In this document: positions 28,301 through 36,674 of the stretch, piece by piece | How positions within the stretch are numbered: the stretch's first letter is position 1 | How the letters are laid out: the number at the start of each line of letters is the position of its first letter | DNA from: Bacillota bacterium | GTDB lineage: Bacteria > Bacillota_I > Bacilli_A > RFN20 > CAG-826 | Direction: 5' to 3' | Assembly (NCBI GenBank): GCA_030834445.1 | Contig: JAURFC010000001.1 | Span: forward strand, 214,544 to 278,543 | Length of the DNA stretch: 64,000 bases | Position numbers and translations under genes: made by a program | The notes under the pieces: model-generated | What the model was told of the DNA's origin: nothing | What the model saw: the letters and a program-made list of their open reading frames with translations, nothing else | Databases searched by the model: none

Positions 28301-31300
28301 TATAACTATTACCGGATTTGAAAGTGTTGAACACTTGAGATTGATACATTTTATCGAGTAATCCTTCAAATAAAGGTGGATCAATTAAATCAGAAGTAAA
28401 CGCGCCACCACCCGTCAATCCAATCGATTGGATATCCCAATAAATATCAAGAATTAACGAAATTTCAATTGCTTTTTCTTCTTTTGTCGTCGTTTCTAAG
28501 CTGAAATAGGCAGTATGGGAATCTCCCATATTTAACCCATTAATGTTAAAGGAATCGGATTCAAAAATATTGCCAAATAAATTACCAATTGCAGGACCGA
28601 TTAAAACAGAGTCATTCATCGAAAGGAGTAAAGTTTCCACTTTACCGAGTCCTTCTAATGTGTTTAATAAACCAGAAATTGAATCGCCACCAAAGGTCGC
28701 AAAATCAATGCCTGTATTCACAAAGGCAACCATCACATCCACGAAGCGTTGGATTTCACCCGTTTCCCCGTTCCAACCATCTGCTGAGCCATCCCCAAAA
28801 TTATTATCGATGGTCACTAAATCGGTTTCTAAGGCGGCTAAACGTTCTGCTTCCGTCAACGTGTCATCATAAATAAACGTATCGAGTGTGGAGGTCGTCA
28901 GTAAGAATTTATACGCTTGTTCAAACACGGTTAAATCGCCATTATCACGACTAAACCCTAATTTAAACGAATTAAATAAAGCGGCATCGTGAAGAATGCC
29001 TAAAAGATCACCAACCGTTTGAATCGTTGTTTCATTGAAGTTCGCAATATCAAAACTACCACCACCATCTAAACCCATATCTGCAATCGTATCCAAAAGA
29101 TTCGCAGTTGCTTGAATTTGTTCAGCACGTCCTTCTTGGTCGAGTTCTAAGAACACAAAAATGTTGGTTTGTGAAAGACTTAACGAACCAATATCAAAAT
29201 TAGAAGTTCCAAAAATGGAATCATAAATGTTATACAAAAGAACGCGTAAGGAAGGCGCATCGTTCAGTGCGAGTAATAAATCAGAAATCGTATCCCCACT
29301 TAAGTTCGTTCCTGAAGTTAAATCATCAATGGAAACATTTTGGAACGCTTCGATAAAACCCACAATATTTTCAATTTCGCCGCCGTCAAATTCATATTGA
29401 ACGAATCCATTGGCGTCTAAAAGTGGTAAATCCGTCAGTGGATCGACTTTAATTTCTTTAGTACCGAACCAGTTTTCCATGGTATCGACGTCATTACTGA
29501 TCGCATAGAAATCATTTGTGATGAGCGTGTAATCATCGGTGCTGTCATCATCATACGCATCAAGGTATGGATCCGGATCGACAAAATACGAACTAATATC
29601 ACTAACCCCTTTGAGTTGATTGAGCAAGAAATCAGGGAATAAATACGTCCCATCTTGTTTCATGAATATTTGTGAGGCTGCTAGTCCTTGAAGGAGTTCT
29701 TCAACCATACTCACATCGCTATTTAAGAAATCTAGATTATTGAGACCATCGGCAAAGTTCGTTAATTGTTTCACCAAGAACACAAGGTTTGAACCTTCTT
29801 CTTCCCAAGACGTTACATTTCGGAAGGAGGTGCCTAACTCACTATCTAATAAGCCTCCCGTGTCGCCAAATAACGTATCTAAAATACCACCAAACGCATT
29901 GGCAATAATCGACGAACGGTCAGCATACGCGAAAATTTTATAAAGGGGTGCGACATCCGGATCCGCTATATCTTCACTTCCACTGGCTAAATCGTTTAAT
30001 GCGTCGAAAATATCTCCGCTAATATCCAAGAGTCCTGAGTCTAACGCCGCAGTTAAGAAGTTAACAAGATGATAGTTTTCACCGCTTTGTGCTTCATTCA
30101 CTTCATCCCCCTCATCCAATAGACCATTGCCATTCACATCGGTATATACGGTCGTCCATCCATCCGATTCCCCGGAAGTTGTGACGGCATTAAAGCCACG
30201 ATCTAAATCTGCCTCTTCGATACCAAATCCTTCGACAAGGGCAAATATACCACCAATCATTTGGCGATAATTCGTGGCCTTATCAAGGGTGTTCGGATTG
30301 AGATTCAAAATGTTCGAAGCGTAAATCGAATCAAGTAAACCAACAAGGTTACGTGAAATGGTGGGAAACTGATTAATTAAATCACTTTGCACGTCAAGAA
30401 TGGGTAGTGCATACCCTAACATGTCGATAACAATGTTAAGTTCACGGGATAGGGAGTCAAATTCAAAATTCAAATCATCCGTGGTGATATTAATTAAGGT
30501 TAAAAAGTCGTTGAAAGAAGGATCAGAGAAAGTGGCTTCTAAAAAGCCTGGAATAATCGTTAAAATCATTTCCGAACGATCTAGTTTGGGAATGAGATTC
30601 GATTTTAAATCAGCGCGGAACGCTTCATCGTTGAGAATATCTAAAATATTGACCGTTGCTCCGGGTTCTAAAAGTCCTGCTAATGTATCATTGGATAATG
30701 CGGCGCCAACAATACTAAACAAACCTGCAAATTCTTGTTTGTATGCTTTGCGAACGTCGCCAAGAGTTCCATCATTAAATCCTTCCACGAGGGCAACTAA
30801 TTCAGTATCGTCATAATCGGTTCCTAACACACTCAATAGTGTTGGTAAAACCAAACTTTCAACCAAGGAGGGTAACCCACGGGCAATCAAATCAGAGTCA
30901 AGCATCGAAACACGGTTAATCGAAATCCCAGTGACAGGATCGTTATTGATGGGTAAACCGTCTTCATCAACATCCCCGAGTAAAACTTCAACGAATAAAT
31001 CAAAATTATCGACAATGACACTCGTTAATGTCGGTTCTTCCCCTTCTCGCTTAGGAGCTTCAAAAGGAGCATCGTTCACTGCGGTTGTTCCGGTTAAAGT
31101 TTCTAATAAAACGTCACTGAGGCCAACCGCGTCGTTATAAAGTTCATAGACAAGGTCATATACCAGTTTTAATTCACGACCAAATTCAATCGTTTCATAG
31201 TCTTCCCATGCTGTGGGTAAAAAGGTAGATAATCCTAATCCCCCGGCAGGACCTCCTGCTGCCACTTCTTGTTCCACCAAACCATATAACACGGCAGGTA

Positions 31301-32582
31301 TGACTTGCGACAGGAAGGGTGACTCATCAATACTTAATAATATATCGCCAATTTCTTCCGCGTTACCTTGTTCAAATAATGCGGGAAGAATGACATCTAT
31401 ACCCGCGTTATCGACGAGAATATCTTGCAAAATACCCGTACGAATAACACCTGAAAGAATATCACCGATTTGAATGAGTTCTTCATCCCAATTAATCGCG
31501 TCAAAATCAATTTTATCCGGATCGACGTATTGGGTGACTAAATCAAGGTTGAATGCGACAGCCACTGCAATCGGAATAATGCGCATCACGAGGGTTGAAC
31601 CCGTCAAGCTCAAAATAAGATTTGTCACAGCACTTTCAGTTAATAAGAGGGAGGTATCAATACTCGATAAACTTGCATCAATGGCGCCAGTTCCAATTAA
31701 GGTGGCGGCGATATCTACAATCGAATCAAGTTCATCCGATAAGGTGAGTCGATAATTTTCAATATCTTCGCCAGAAATGAAATCCATTAAAACCGTATCA
31801 ATCGTTTTTCCGTCTTCAGAAATGTACCAATCAAACAAGACCGTAGAAAAAGTCGATTGGTCATACGCATTGACATATCCCATAATTTGGTCATAAAGTT
31901 CGGAATCAATTTGATCACCGTATTGTTCATCAAAGTCTTTAAATGACGTTGAGATCGTATTGACTAATGAAGTGAATGGGGATAAAAACATCGTCAACAC
32001 TAAAACCATTTTTGTGGCCCCTGCAAGACCGCCTAAAAGTCGCATTTTCTTTTTCTTACGCCATTTGAGTGGGATTAGAAAACGGAAGGGGATGAAATAC
32101 AATAACGCGGCGAGTGTTTCTCCGAGTAAGAAAATTAGAATCGCAAGAATGATAAAGACCAAATATCGTAACAACACAAGGGTTAAGGCAATAATGAGTT
32201 CGGAAAGTTGGGGCGTAATAAAAAAACCAAAACCAAGGAGAACTTGTTCTAATAATTCATTGATGGTTTCATACGCAGTCGTCACCGGAACACTGATCGG
32301 ACCGGAGCCAAGATCTAAGTTGATGGCACTCATGCCAATCGAACCTGCTAAACCGGAAATATCAAAATCAATGGAAAAATCGACCAATTGTCGTGTAAAT
32401 AAGACGGACAATGCGATTAAAGTTCCAACAAATAAAAGACGAAAACCTTCACGCCATATGCCACGAACAAAACCAAAGATAAAGCCTAACGCCACAAACC
32501 CAATTAAGCCATACAAGGCGTAATCTAAATATTGAGCAAGTACTTCTGGTGCTAAATTAAGAAAGATAATGAGTGAATTCAT
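25335..32582 (-). CDS. Giant (2415 aa) CvpA-like membrane-anchored repeat protein, function unknown
   Basis: Uninterrupted ORF with RBS AGGAG. N-terminal ~200 aa is multi-TM, with CvpA-like RLLGGLAGATKMVLVLTMFLSP. The remaining ~2200 aa is acidic, with ~214-aa internal repeats. Confidence 0.85.
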   Translation of the reverse strand: MNSLIIFLNLAPEVLAQYLDYALYGLIGFVALGFIFGFVRGIWREGFRLLFVGTLIALSVLFTRQLVDFSIDFDISGLAGSIGMSAINLDLGSGPISVPVTTAYETINELLEQVLLGFGFFITPQLSELIIALTLVLLRYLVFIILAILIFLLGETLAALLYFIPFRFLIPLKWRKKKKMRLLGGLAGATKMVLVLTMFLSPFTSLVNTISTSFKDFDEQYGDQIDSELYDQIMGYVNAYDQSTFSTVLFDWYISEDGKTIDTVLMDFISGEDIENYRLTLSDELDSIVDIAATLIGTGAIDASLSSIDTSLLLTESAVTNLILSLTGSTLVMRIIPIAVAVAFNLDLVTQYVDPDKIDFDAINWDEELIQIGDILSGVIRTGILQDILVDNAGIDVILPALFEQGNAEEIGDILLSIDESPFLSQVIPAVLYGLVEQEVAAGGPAGGLGLSTFLPTAWEDYETIEFGRELKLVYDLVYELYNDAVGLSDVLLETLTGTTAVNDAPFEAPKREGEEPTLTSVIVDNFDLFVEVLLGDVDEDGLPINNDPVTGISINRVSMLDSDLIARGLPSLVESLVLPTLLSVLGTDYDDTELVALVEGFNDGTLGDVRKAYKQEFAGLFSIVGAALSNDTLAGLLEPGATVNILDILNDEAFRADLKSNLIPKLDRSEMILTIIPGFLEATFSDPSFNDFLTLINITTDDLNFEFDSLSRELNIVIDMLGYALPILDVQSDLINQFPTISRNLVGLLDSIYASNILNLNPNTLDKATNYRQMIGGIFALVEGFGIEEADLDRGFNAVTTSGESDGWTTVYTDVNGNGLLDEGDEVNEAQSGENYHLVNFLTAALDSGLLDISGDIFDALNDLASGSEDIADPDVAPLYKIFAYADRSSIIANAFGGILDTLFGDTGGLLDSELGTSFRNVTSWEEEGSNLVFLVKQLTNFADGLNNLDFLNSDVSMVEELLQGLAASQIFMKQDGTYLFPDFLLNQLKGVSDISSYFVDPDPYLDAYDDDSTDDYTLITNDFYAISNDVDTMENWFGTKEIKVDPLTDLPLLDANGFVQYEFDGGEIENIVGFIEAFQNVSIDDLTSGTNLSGDTISDLLLALNDAPSLRVLLYNIYDSIFGTSNFDIGSLSLSQTNIFVFLELDQEGRAEQIQATANLLDTIADMGLDGGGSFDIANFNETTIQTVGDLLGILHDAALFNSFKLGFSRDNGDLTVFEQAYKFLLTTSTLDTFIYDDTLTEAERLAALETDLVTIDNNFGDGSADGWNGETGEIQRFVDVMVAFVNTGIDFATFGGDSISGLLNTLEGLGKVETLLLSMNDSVLIGPAIGNLFGNIFESDSFNINGLNMGDSHTAYFSLETTTKEEKAIEISLILDIYWDIQSIGLTGGGAFTSDLIDPPLFEGLLDKMYQSQVFNTFKSGNSYTDGDLTVFEQTVRMILNTSTLDTFIYDEPDNNARLGLLQTDIAALTNSFGDPETASDWRGESGEIARIIGVLTAFKNTEIDFATFGGDSISGLLNTEPGLLKVENLLLAMNDSTLVSPSIGNLFGNIFESDSFNINGLNMADANTGYFAAEPNKEARGTEISQLLDVYWDIQSIGLTGGGAFTSDLIDPPLFEGLLTKMHASYVFNTFKTGNSYANSNLTIFEQTYRMILNTSTMDTFIYDLSDQPTRLTLLQEDISQLTNLFAGSETPDDWTTATTGEIARIIAVLQAFKDTEIDFASFSGAGSSDTLANLIDTEAGMAKIENLLLSMNQSSVLYPAIPHLFSNMLEGGDFSSVGVDFTKANFAYRGLRNDPNDPQVGDVYLPYQDTEISSILSIFSDVKVVGNRNYGSIKDLTDEAIDDMANLVLSLYGSQVFHQTGASTGVEDDATIFEQMMIKMFKDTGMADLAYDGNDLDDLTLGSAENKAEYLVVNFSTLFPANNETHLTDSWTDYDQVGEVSAFFRIFKELKAALPNLESASSIDASSLSPASINAILSVLNYSSLTSDAAKKLVKDAFDTISFSTYTEGNETYELSPVEFLQKDLSSMDYSLIPGTIIQEGLIYGLLNGFYDNDAGAYINVGAGFNISTYLNDGNSLYPLLNLLSQSLIFGNNAGTIDDPNALVSGTANVTTPGSIKTRSLTFFNLLNTASVGKYFDYLTTQESDKEFKVERVEEIFSGDFDVNYEATRLDSFIGILSQFTSIGDASTLDQYSSEMRQLIELTYTATGNAITDRAFMVSELSAGFFTDIFDSEYALVQDTNAPYFGDDANLAKRINFYDQANDGDENDFANLNPTEADGLEGALLFLGAIKAVATSGGNPSATDVTNMLNALTQMGSKVLANVSTAGPYPNYVVGDYASWTSSATSVIAKLFYGARVVTNAGFTNLSNSMLAITSNPFAGFTETSLSLEPYSTHFVFEIEGEKIQYVFSD
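27045..29004 (-). repeat. Tandem ~642-bp in-frame coding repeats (3 clear copies) inside the giant gene
   Basis: The block CCTTCAAATA(A)..GGATCRATTAAATCAGAAGTAAACGCGCCACCACCCGTYAATCCAATCGATTGGATATCCCAATA occurs at 27721 and again at 28363 (offset 642). Protein repeats: NT(G/E)IDFATFGGDSISGLLNT, GNLFGNIFESDSFNINGLNM, DIQSIGLTGGGAFTSDLIDPPLFEGLL. Confidence 0.9.
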
Positions 32583-32675
32583 AAGGCTCCTTTACACGGA
32601 TTAATACCTTCTTATTATATGCTAATGCTGTGTTATCATAAACCTAAACTGAATGAATTAACTTTCTTTACAATC

Positions 32676-33422
32676 ATGAACCCAATTGAATATCCTATTT
32701 CACATCAAAAAAGCCTTCTGCTCTTTTTATCAGGTTGGTTAGGTTTAACATTACTTTCCTTTGTTTTTTTCTTTCTTTTTTGGGCTTTTGGAATGGTCCT
32801 TGTTGGCCAAGAACAAATCTCATTTTTTTTGCAAACGAATGCATTTTTAAGCACCGTTAATTTTTTGGTGTATCTCACTTTATTTATCTTCGCGCTTGTG
32901 ACAACTTATCGAGGTTGGATTATCTGGTTACGTGAAATCATTACTTATACTCGTTGGGTTAAAGGCATCGGCTATGGTTTTTTAGTCATTATTACCGGGG
33001 CGTTGCTCGGGATACTTTATGACGTATTAGGGATCCAAACTACGGATAATGTCAATCAAGAAACCATCAATACGCTTGTCTTAGAATTACCGATTTTGAG
33101 TTTTATCACTTTTACCTTACTAGGACCGATTGTGGAAGAATTTACGTATCGTATTGGGTTGTTTACCTATGTTGCCAAGCGTCAGCGTTGGCTTGCTTAT
33201 CTTGTTACATTAACACTTTTTGGATTCATTCACTTTAATTTTTTATCCCCGGATTTATTGAATGAATTAATTAATCTTCCTTTTTACTTAATCGCAGGAT
33301 TTTTATTTTGCTACATTTATGAAAAAGAAGGGTTTTGGGTCGTAACACTGGCGCATATTACCAATAATCTTATTTCGATATTATCCATTCTTTGGCTTGC
33401 TAGTGGAGGGCCTTCTTCATGA
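32676..33422 (+). CDS. CPBP-family intramembrane metalloprotease
   Basis: VEEFTYRIGLF (EExxxR), FGFIHF, LAHITNN motifs of the Abi/CPBP family. The upstream in-frame ATGs at 32619/32625 are alternative starts. Confidence 0.85.
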   Translation: MNPIEYPISHQKSLLLFLSGWLGLTLLSFVFFFLFWAFGMVLVGQEQISFFLQTNAFLSTVNFLVYLTLFIFALVTTYRGWIIWLREIITYTRWVKGIGYGFLVIITGALLGILYDVLGIQTTDNVNQETINTLVLELPILSFITFTLLGPIVEEFTYRIGLFTYVAKRQRWLAYLVTLTLFGFIHFNFLSPDLLNELINLPFYLIAGFLFCYIYEKEGFWVVTLAHITNNLISILSILWLASGGPSS

Positions 33423-34270
33423 ATCAAAAACTCGATGCCTATCATTTAAAATGGATTGCCCTCATTACGATGTTTATTGATCACACGGGAGTCATTATTT
33501 TACTACCTTTATTAGGTTCAAATAGCATTGTGTATGTTATATCACGGTTAATCGGACGTCTTGCTTTCCCCTTGTTTGCGTTTATGCTCGTGGAGGCGAT
33601 GACGTATAGCCGTAATAAAGAAAAGTATGTATTACGGTTGGCTTTCATGGCGTTACTCATCGGCATCGGTATGACCGGTTTATTATGGGTCAATGTTAAT
33701 GTGTTTGCAGGAAATATCTTTGTCGATCTTACCTTAGCCGCCGTCACGATTTACATGCTCAATCATCGGAAAATATGGGTCCGATTATTTGCTTTTATTC
33801 CCCTTGTCTACATCGCCGTATTACAACAAAACAACCTTACATTATCTCAGCAACTCTTTTTCTTTAATGCCATTCGTGCCGATTATGGGATTTATGGTTA
33901 TACATTAATTCTATCGCTTTATCTCGCTAAAAAGATTAACCTTCATTATGAAAGAAAGCGCCTTTTAGTGGAAGCTTCTAGTGGCTATGAAACGATGGTT
34001 ATACAGCAACAAAGTAATTTATATTCCGGATTAGCACTAATTGCGATCAATACGTTTTGGTATGTCTTATTTTTACTTCAGCCAACCCAACCTCAACTTC
34101 AGTTTATGGGTGCGCAATCATACGCAATATTAACGATGTTTTTCCTGTTTTCCTATACCGGTAAAAAAGGAAAATCACCCCGTTATTTCCAACTGTTTAC
34201 GTACCTTTATTACCCCCTACATTTTGTTGTGATATATTTAATTTACGAAATCATTATCGTGATTTTATAA
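33419..34270 (+). CDS. TraX-family membrane protein
   Basis: LKWIALITMFIDHTGVI...IGRLAFPLFAFMLVEAMTYSRNKEKYVLRLA typical of TraX; RBS GGAGGG. Confidence 0.8.
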   Translation: MNQKLDAYHLKWIALITMFIDHTGVIILLPLLGSNSIVYVISRLIGRLAFPLFAFMLVEAMTYSRNKEKYVLRLAFMALLIGIGMTGLLWVNVNVFAGNIFVDLTLAAVTIYMLNHRKIWVRLFAFIPLVYIAVLQQNNLTLSQQLFFFNAIRADYGIYGYTLILSLYLAKKINLHYERKRLLVEASSGYETMVIQQQSNLYSGLALIAINTFWYVLFLLQPTQPQLQFMGAQSYAILTMFFLFSYTGKKGKSPRYFQLFTYLYYPLHFVVIYLIYEIIIVIL

Positions 34271-34279
34271 GGAGATTGT

Positions 34280-34576
34280 ATGCTCATTCAATGGTCGGGA
34301 AAAGAAGCGTTAGAAACGTTTCTTCAACAAGGAAAAGTCATCGTTGATTTTTATGCCGACTGGTGTGGTCCTTGCAAAATTCAAGGTCCTGTACTGCAAT
34401 CGTTTGCTACCTCGCATCCTGAGATTACCATCGTAAAAATAAATGTGGATCAGTTTTCTGACCTTGCAGAAAAATATGGTGTCCTTTCCATTCCTACCCT
34501 CTTTGTCTTTCAAGGGGGTCAACAAATCTATAAGAAACCTGGATTTCATGCATTACCTCAATTAGAAGCGTTATAA
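34280..34576 (+). CDS. trxA: Thioredoxin
   Basis: VIVDFYADWCGPCKIQGPVLQ, YGVLSIPTLFVFQGG. Confidence 0.92.
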   Translation: MLIQWSGKEALETFLQQGKVIVDFYADWCGPCKIQGPVLQSFATSHPEITIVKINVDQFSDLAEKYGVLSIPTLFVFQGGQQIYKKPGFHALPQLEAL

Positions 34577-34637
34577 ACATCACCTTCTCTTTTGCGAATA
34601 ATTAAAATATGCTATGATAATTTTCGCCGATATTTAT

Positions 34638-34711
34638 GCAGGTGTAGTTCAGTGGTAGAACATCAGCCTTCCAAGCTGATTACGCGGGTTCGATTCCCGT
34701 CACCTGCTCCA
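34638..34711 (+). tRNA. tRNA-Gly (UCC)
   Basis: Cloverleaf GCAGGTG...CTTCCAA anticodon loop...GGTTCGATTCC...CACCTGC T CCA; CCA encoded. Confidence 0.95.
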
Positions 34712-34715
34712 ATCT

Positions 34716-34740
34716 AACAAGATAAAATCTTGTTTTTTTT
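34716..34740 (+). terminator. Intrinsic terminator after tRNA-Gly
   Basis: AACAAGAT-AAA-ATCTTGTT followed by a T-run. Confidence 0.85.
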
Positions 34741-34770
34741 TACCGATTTTTTGATTACAATAACCTTAAG

Positions 34771-35391
34771 ATGAACTATGAAATAGTGATTGCCACAAAC
34801 AATCAAGATAAGATAGAAGAGATTAAAGCTTACTTCACCGATTACACCGTCGATTTTTTGACGCTGAAAGACATTAAATTACGCTTAGCAGTCAATGAAA
34901 CCGGGAAAACATTTCTCGAGAATGCATTAATCAAAACCAAAGCGGTAGCTAAGAGTGTCAACAAGACGATTATCGCGGACGATTCGGGTTTACAAGTGGA
35001 TGCCTTAAATGGTTTTCCTGGTGTTTTTTCAGCCCGTTGGAACGATCACTTGTCAGCCGATGAAAAAAACCGAGAACTTTTAAAAATGATGGAACCTCAT
35101 AAACTTCGCAAAGCTCAATACACATGCGCCCTTGTCATTCATTATCCCCATCAAGAAATTCGTTTTTTCGTTGGGACAACCACGGGTAAAATCACCAAGG
35201 AACCGGTGAACGGGCCGTATGGCTTTGGTTATGATCCCATTTTTTTAAGTGATGCAGTTCATCAAACGTTTTCTCAAGTTCCGATGGAAGAAAAAAACAA
35301 AATTTCACATCGTGGTCGTGCCTTAGAAAAATTAAAACTCGCGTTACTTGAAAAAAAACTCATTACGAAAGTACGTAAAAGGAATCATTAA
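34771..35391 (+). CDS. rdgB: XTP/dITP diphosphatase (RdgB/HAM1 family)
   Basis: IVIATNNQDKIEEIKAYF, ADDSGLQVDALNGFPGVFSARW, GPYGFGYDPIF, KNKISHRGRAL. Confidence 0.92.
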   Translation: MNYEIVIATNNQDKIEEIKAYFTDYTVDFLTLKDIKLRLAVNETGKTFLENALIKTKAVAKSVNKTIIADDSGLQVDALNGFPGVFSARWNDHLSADEKNRELLKMMEPHKLRKAQYTCALVIHYPHQEIRFFVGTTTGKITKEPVNGPYGFGYDPIFLSDAVHQTFSQVPMEEKNKISHRGRALEKLKLALLEKKLITKVRKRNH

Positions 35392-36674
35392 TGGCGACAA
35401 CAACCTGGTTTAAAATCGATAACGCGGGGAAACTTTTTCCCGCGGTCACCAACAGTCGTCGTGCCTCCTACTTTCGTTTAGCAGTTACAATCAATGAAAC
35501 CGTCGATCCCTTCGTTTTACAAAAAGCAGCAGAGTTAACGCTCAAGCGATTTCCCAACTTTAATACCCGCCTCAAAAAAGGGCTGTTTTGGTATTATCTT
35601 GAAACCCAACAACGACCGTTTAAAGTCAAACCCGAACCGAATTTTTTTGGTTCCATTTCCGAACCCAATAATCCCCACATTCACTTAATTGAAATTTATT
35701 ATCATCGCCAACGTATCGCGATTGAAATTTTTCACTCCATAACCGATGGAAGGGGTGGGATGGAATTTCTAAAAACATTAACGCTCGCTTACCTTCGCTT
35801 AAAGCATTACCCCGTATCATCGGAGGGGATCATCTTTGATGCCGATGATATCACTACCGATAATGAACTTGAAGATAGTTTTCAAGCGAAAATCAAGCCG
35901 GGTCGATCCGAATGGTTACCAACCAAAAAAGCGTATCATCTCAAAGGTGATTACTTTAATCACCACGGTCATTATTTGACCCATCTTGAAATGTCCGTAG
36001 AAACATTAAAAACCGTCGCAAAAACATATCAACTTTCGATTACAGGACTCCTCGCCTCGGTTATCATGTATCAACTTCTTATTCAACAAAATCAAGAAAA
36101 CCCTAAGGTAAGAAAGCCCATCATTCTATCTATTCCAGTCGATATGCGGAAATATCTTCCTTCCACCACGATGAAAAATTTTGTGATGACGATTAATATT
36201 GGAAAAGTCTTTCCGATGCAAACCACCTTTGAAGAAATTGTCCAAGAAGTCCGTCAACAACTTAAAGAGGGACAATCGATTGAAAAACTTGCCCCACAAA
36301 TTCGTGCGAACATGCTTGCGGAAAGAATGTTACTCCTTCGCTTTGTCCCGTTATTTGTTAAGCGCATGATTATTCGTTCCGTGTTCAATCGGGTCGGTGA
36401 GCCTGCTTTGTCCTTAACGATGTCAAACCTTGGGCCAGTGACCATGCCTGAAAGTACAAAAAATTACTTAGAATCCTTTGAATTTATGATTTGCTCAACC
36501 AAAGTAATGCCCATTAATTTAGGGATTGTATCTTTTGGCGATCGTTTGGTGATGTCGTTTTCTCGAATCATTACCGACCGCCACTTCATTCAAGCCATTG
36601 TCCAACAACTGACGTCAACCTTTCAAATCCCGATTCGTGTCTATGGAAATCGTTGGGAGGAAGCCAATGAGTAA
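35391..36674 (+). CDS. Condensation/alcohol acetyltransferase-like acyltransferase
   Basis: HSITDGRGGMEFLKTL (HxxxDG-type motif), SIPVDMRKYLPSTTMKNFV; CoA-dependent acyltransferase superfamily-like. Confidence 0.7.
   Translation: MATTTWFKIDNAGKLFPAVTNSRRASYFRLAVTINETVDPFVLQKAAELTLKRFPNFNTRLKKGLFWYYLETQQRPFKVKPEPNFFGSISEPNNPHIHLIEIYYHRQRIAIEIFHSITDGRGGMEFLKTLTLAYLRLKHYPVSSEGIIFDADDITTDNELEDSFQAKIKPGRSEWLPTKKAYHLKGDYFNHHGHYLTHLEMSVETLKTVAKTYQLSITGLLASVIMYQLLIQQNQENPKVRKPIILSIPVDMRKYLPSTTMKNFVMTINIGKVFPMQTTFEEIVQEVRQQLKEGQSIEKLAPQIRANMLAERMLLLRFVPLFVKRMIIRSVFNRVGEPALSLTMSNLGPVTMPESTKNYLESFEFMICSTKVMPINLGIVSFGDRLVMSFSRIITDRHFIQAIVQQLTSTFQIPIRVYGNRWEEANE

Noticed and set aside
27045-29004. Regular repeats considered as a CRISPR array or mobile element
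   Set aside because: The period is 642 bp, in frame and continuous with coding sequence; there are no short direct repeats with unique spacers, no cas genes and no transposase.
31960-32523. 187-aa plus-strand ORF inside the giant gene (and many smaller plus-strand ORFs between 25594 and 32523)
   Set aside because: Antisense to a clearly coding ORF; Lys/Ser/Asn-rich low-information translations without RBS. They are shadow ORFs of the biased codon usage on the minus strand.
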